A DNA stretch of 6,893 bases from JAUREX01 sp044356825 (GTDB lineage Bacteria; Pseudomonadota; Alphaproteobacteria; Rhodobacterales; Rhodobacteraceae), in NCBI GenBank assembly GCA_044356825.1, contig JBIKVM010000157.1, positions 1 through 6,893 on the forward strand. Reading direction: 5' to 3'. A model generated the notes under the pieces. The model saw nothing but the letters and a program-made list of their open reading frames with translations, ran no database searches and was not told where the DNA came from. Positions 4,857-6,893 of this stretch are shown here, piece after piece (position 1 is the stretch's first letter; each line of letters begins with the position of its first letter). Position numbers and translations under genes: made by a program.

Positions 4857-5774
4857 ATGCCCATCGTCCCCACGCCCCTTATCTGGATGAACGGCGAGCT
4901 GGTGGCCTGGGATCGCGCGACGGTCCACATCGGCACCCACACGCTGCACTATGGCACCGGGATCTTCGAAGGGGTGCGCGCCTATGAGACCGAGCATGGC
5001 CCTGGCCTCTTCCGGCTGACCCCGCACATAGAGCGTCTCTACCGCTCGGGTCGCATCCTTGCCATGCCCATGCCGTTTTCGGTGCCCGAGATCGTCGCGG
5101 CCTGTAAGGAGGTCGTCCGAGCGACCGGTCTGCCGGCGTGTTACGTCCGCCCGCTCGCCTATTACGGCTATGGCGAGATGGGGCTCGATACCGGACCCTG
5201 CACCGTCGATGTGGCCGTGATGGCCTGGGGCTGGCCATCGGTCCGGGGGGCGGCAACCGAGGCGGGGGGGCTCAAGCTCAAGGTCTCGAGCTGGCGCCGG
5301 CACGACCACAACATCATGCCGCCCGAGGCAAAGACGGTGGGCAACTACGTCAACTCCTCGCTCGCCAAGGCCGAGGCGCGCAAGGCCGGGTATGACGATT
5401 GCGTCATGCTGAACCCGCAGGGGCTCGTGGCCGAGTGCACCGCCGAGAACATCTTCGCGGTGCGCGATGGCATCATCCACACGCCGCCCCTCTCTGCCGG
5501 AGGGCTCGAGGGCATCACCCACGATACGGTGCGCACCATCGCCCGGGACCTCGGGTACGAGGTGCGCACGACCGAACTTGCGCGCGCGGACCTCTATGTC
5601 GCCGACGAGATCTTCGTGTGCGGCACCGCCTCCGAGGTCAACCTCGTCGCCTCGGTCGACGACCGGCAGGTTGGCTGCCCCGGCCCGATCGGCACAGCGG
5701 TCAGGGCGGCATTCCAGCGCGCCGCGCGCGGGCTCGACCCGAAGCACGCGGCATGGGTGGAGCTTGCGCGATGA
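4857..5774 (+). CDS. Class IV aminotransferase, branched-chain (IlvE) type
   Basis: This is a cytoplasmic PLP enzyme that moves an amino group between an amino acid and a 2-oxo acid. From this start it has 305 residues, the usual size. Landmarks: IWMNGELVAWDRATVHIGTHTLHYGTGIFEGVRAYE (9-44), HIERLYRSGRIL with Arg60, and RPLAYYGYGEMGLD. The PLP lysine is Lys159 in PPEAKTVGNYVNSSLAKAEA. Glu193 is in VAECTAENIFAV, GLEGITHDTV contributes the phosphate cup, and Thr257 is in FVCGTASEVNLV. The set fits branched-chain aminotransferases better than 4-amino-4-deoxychorismate lyase or D-amino acid transaminase. The context points to catabolism rather than leucine/valine synthesis, so I give no symbol. 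I chose ATG 4857 because GGAG lies 6 nt upstream and MPIVPTPLIWMNGEL fits family N-termini. In-frame ATG 4824 (GAGG 5 nt upstream) would add 11 residues. Its stop overlaps the hydratase start as ATGA, so the two are translationally coupled. Confidence 0.88.
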   Translation: MPIVPTPLIWMNGELVAWDRATVHIGTHTLHYGTGIFEGVRAYETEHGPGLFRLTPHIERLYRSGRILAMPMPFSVPEIVAACKEVVRATGLPACYVRPLAYYGYGEMGLDTGPCTVDVAVMAWGWPSVRGAATEAGGLKLKVSSWRRHDHNIMPPEAKTVGNYVNSSLAKAEARKAGYDDCVMLNPQGLVAECTAENIFAVRDGIIHTPPLSAGGLEGITHDTVRTIARDLGYEVRTTELARADLYVADEIFVCGTASEVNLVASVDDRQVGCPGPIGTAVRAAFQRAARGLDPKHAAWVELAR

Positions 5775-6559
5775 AGCTGACCGATGCCGAGCAGCAGGCG
5801 CTGGCCGACCGCCTCATGCAGGCAATCCGAGAGGGGCGGGGAATGGAGCCACCCTCGGAGCGGATCGACTACGATTTCGAGGACGCCTACCGGATCCGCC
5901 GCAAGCTGGTCGACCACCTGATCTCCGCCGGCGGCCGACCCAAGGGCCACAAGATCGGCTTCACCTCCGAAGCCATGCAGAAGATGTACGGAATGACCGG
6001 CCCGGACTTCGGGATCCTGCTCGACACCATGTTCACCCCCGAGCGTGAGCCCGTCCGCGTCAGCCACCTCTCGAACACCCGCGCCGAACCCGAGATCGCC
6101 TTTGAACTCGCCCGCCCGCTCGAAGGGCCCGCGACCATCGCCGACGTGCTGGCCGCCACCGCCCATATCCGCGCTGCGGTCGAGATCATCGACAGCCGCG
6201 TGGGTGCGATGAAGGCGCGCGCGCACGACTCCCTCGCGGACAACGCGGGGGCGGGATGGGTCATCCTCGGATCAAGGGCGCTCGCCCCATCCGAGGTCGA
6301 CATGGCCGCGCTCGTCCTCTCGATGGAGGTCGACGGGGTCGCGCAATCCGCGCCAGCTACCGACGTGATGGGCCATCCAGCGGCGCCGCTGGCCTTTCTC
6401 GCTGGCAGGCTCGGTGAGTTGCAGGGCCTCGGCGGGTATCTCAAGGCGGGGGATGTCGTCATCACAGGGGCACCCGTACGCTCGGTCGCGGTCAGTGCTG
6501 GATCACGGCTCCACGCCGAGTTCGGGCCGCTCGGCACCATCGATCTGACTTTCGTGTAG
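5771..6559 (+). CDS. 2-keto-4-pentenoate hydratase / oxalocrotonate decarboxylase family protein
   Basis: This is an MhpD/HpaH/DmpH-like member of the fumarylacetoacetate-hydrolase superfamily, 262 residues, full length. These enzymes hydrate 2-oxo-4-enoic acids, or decarboxylate oxalocrotonate, using a divalent metal. Lys61 lies in GHKIGFTS, the metal-ligand pair Glu106/Glu108 in RAEPEIAFELARPL, and Glu138 in AAVEIIDSR. ADNAGAGWVILG and DVVITGAPVRSVAVSAGS complete the pattern. GHP (201-203) and ITGAP replace the GNP and LSGS-like forms I recall from the aromatic meta-cleavage enzymes. No other meta-cleavage gene is nearby, so a 2-oxo acid released by the upstream aminotransferase is the more likely substrate. 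The start overlaps the aminotransferase stop by 4 nt; GGAG (5759-5762) is its ribosome site. Hydration and decarboxylation cannot be told apart from sequence alone. Confidence 0.85.
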   Translation: MKLTDAEQQALADRLMQAIREGRGMEPPSERIDYDFEDAYRIRRKLVDHLISAGGRPKGHKIGFTSEAMQKMYGMTGPDFGILLDTMFTPEREPVRVSHLSNTRAEPEIAFELARPLEGPATIADVLAATAHIRAAVEIIDSRVGAMKARAHDSLADNAGAGWVILGSRALAPSEVDMAALVLSMEVDGVAQSAPATDVMGHPAAPLAFLAGRLGELQGLGGYLKAGDVVITGAPVRSVAVSAGSRLHAEFGPLGTIDLTFV

Positions 6560-6569
6560 GGCGGCAAAC

Positions 6570-6893
6570 ATGAAGACGACGGCGGATGTGGTGATCATCG
6601 GCGGCGGCGTGACGGGCTGCTCGATCGCGTGGCATCTGGCAAAGGCCGGTTTCCGCGATGTCGTCCTGCTCGAGCGGACCGAACTGACGGCAGGGTCGAC
6701 ATGGCACGCAGCCGGGGGCACCGGCGCCTTCGGCGGCAGCGCCAATGCGACCTTCCTGCACAAGTACTCCTTCGAGATCTATCCGAGGCTTGCCGCGGAA
6801 ACCGGCCAGTCGTGCGGCTTTCACCATGTGGGCGAGATCACGCTCGGCCGGACGGAGGCGCGTGTCGAGCAGATGAAGCTCCACCACACGCTC
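6570..6893 (+). CDS. FAD-dependent oxidoreductase, dimethylglycine/sarcosine dehydrogenase type (5' part)
   Basis: The first 108 codons are present and the gene runs off the window. VVIIGGGVTGCSIAWHLAKAG (about 8-28) is the Rossmann FAD-binding GxGxxG motif of the DAO superfamily, with the acidic end of strand 2 at VVLLER. LTAGSTWHAAG (about 39-49) is the segment that in dimethylglycine and sarcosine dehydrogenases carries the histidine bound covalently to FAD. ANATFLHKYSFEIYPRLAAETGQSCGFHHVGEITLGRT continues the same family pattern. Such enzymes oxidatively remove N-methyl or other N-alkyl groups, sometimes passing one-carbon units to folate. It starts 10 nt after the hydratase stop with a modest AGGGCGG site, so it is the third gene of the operon. 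Whether a C-terminal folate (GcvT-like) domain follows cannot be seen. Confidence 0.85.
   Translation, partial: MKTTADVVIIGGGVTGCSIAWHLAKAGFRDVVLLERTELTAGSTWHAAGGTGAFGGSANATFLHKYSFEIYPRLAAETGQSCGFHHVGEITLGRTEARVEQMKLHHTL

Noticed and set aside
4785..5747. 320-residue minus-strand ORF opposite the aminotransferase
   Set aside because: Antisense shadow; the plus strand has a full class IV aminotransferase with catalytic lysine.
1..6893. CRISPR array, tRNA or rRNA genes
   Set aside because: No regularly spaced repeats and no tRNA cloverleaf or rRNA-like sequence were seen on either strand.

Overview
The window looks like a high-GC alphaproteobacterial accessory region, probably from a Rhodobacteraceae-like organism. 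This rests on base composition, codon usage and the kinds of transposase present; no rRNA or marker gene is here to confirm it. It splits into two parts.

The left part (1 to about 2984) is an insertion-sequence graveyard. It holds a decayed ISL3-family transposase (2-616), the first 58 codons of an IS481-family transposase on the minus strand (694-908), and a nearly full-length IS3-family element (974-2251) with 26-bp inverted ends but no matching target duplication. The IS3 element abuts the N-terminal third of a LysR regulator (2252-2510, minus strand) whose remainder is missing. Then come about 470 bases with only doubtful ORF fragments and one inverted repeat.

The most unusual signal lies inside this graveyard. 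The IS481 fragment and the IS3 orfB are each interrupted by a 38-nt insert. The two inserts align without gaps (28 of 38 identical). Both follow GATC and precede GGG, both form a 7-bp stem with a compensatory base-pair change, and removing exactly 38 nt restores the reading frame in both genes. In orfB it also restores the exact D(35)E spacing of the catalytic triad. This looks like a very short mobile palindromic element hitting transposase genes.

The right part (2985-6893) is a compact metabolic locus in good condition. On the minus strand a GntR/FCD regulator is followed 7 nt later by an agmatine deiminase-family enzyme. Divergently on the plus strand run a class IV (branched-chain-type) aminotransferase, a 2-keto-4-pentenoate hydratase-family protein overlapping it by 4 nt, and the start of an FAD dehydrogenase of the dimethylglycine/sarcosine dehydrogenase type, cut by the window end. 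The divergent intergenic region carries two inverted copies of a GTCTTGTCA-type motif, one overlapping a candidate promoter, which are plausible operators for the GntR protein. The gene set suggests catabolism of a guanidino- or N-substituted amino compound: deimination or oxidation, then transamination, then processing of the 2-oxo acid. The actual substrate cannot be read from the sequence.
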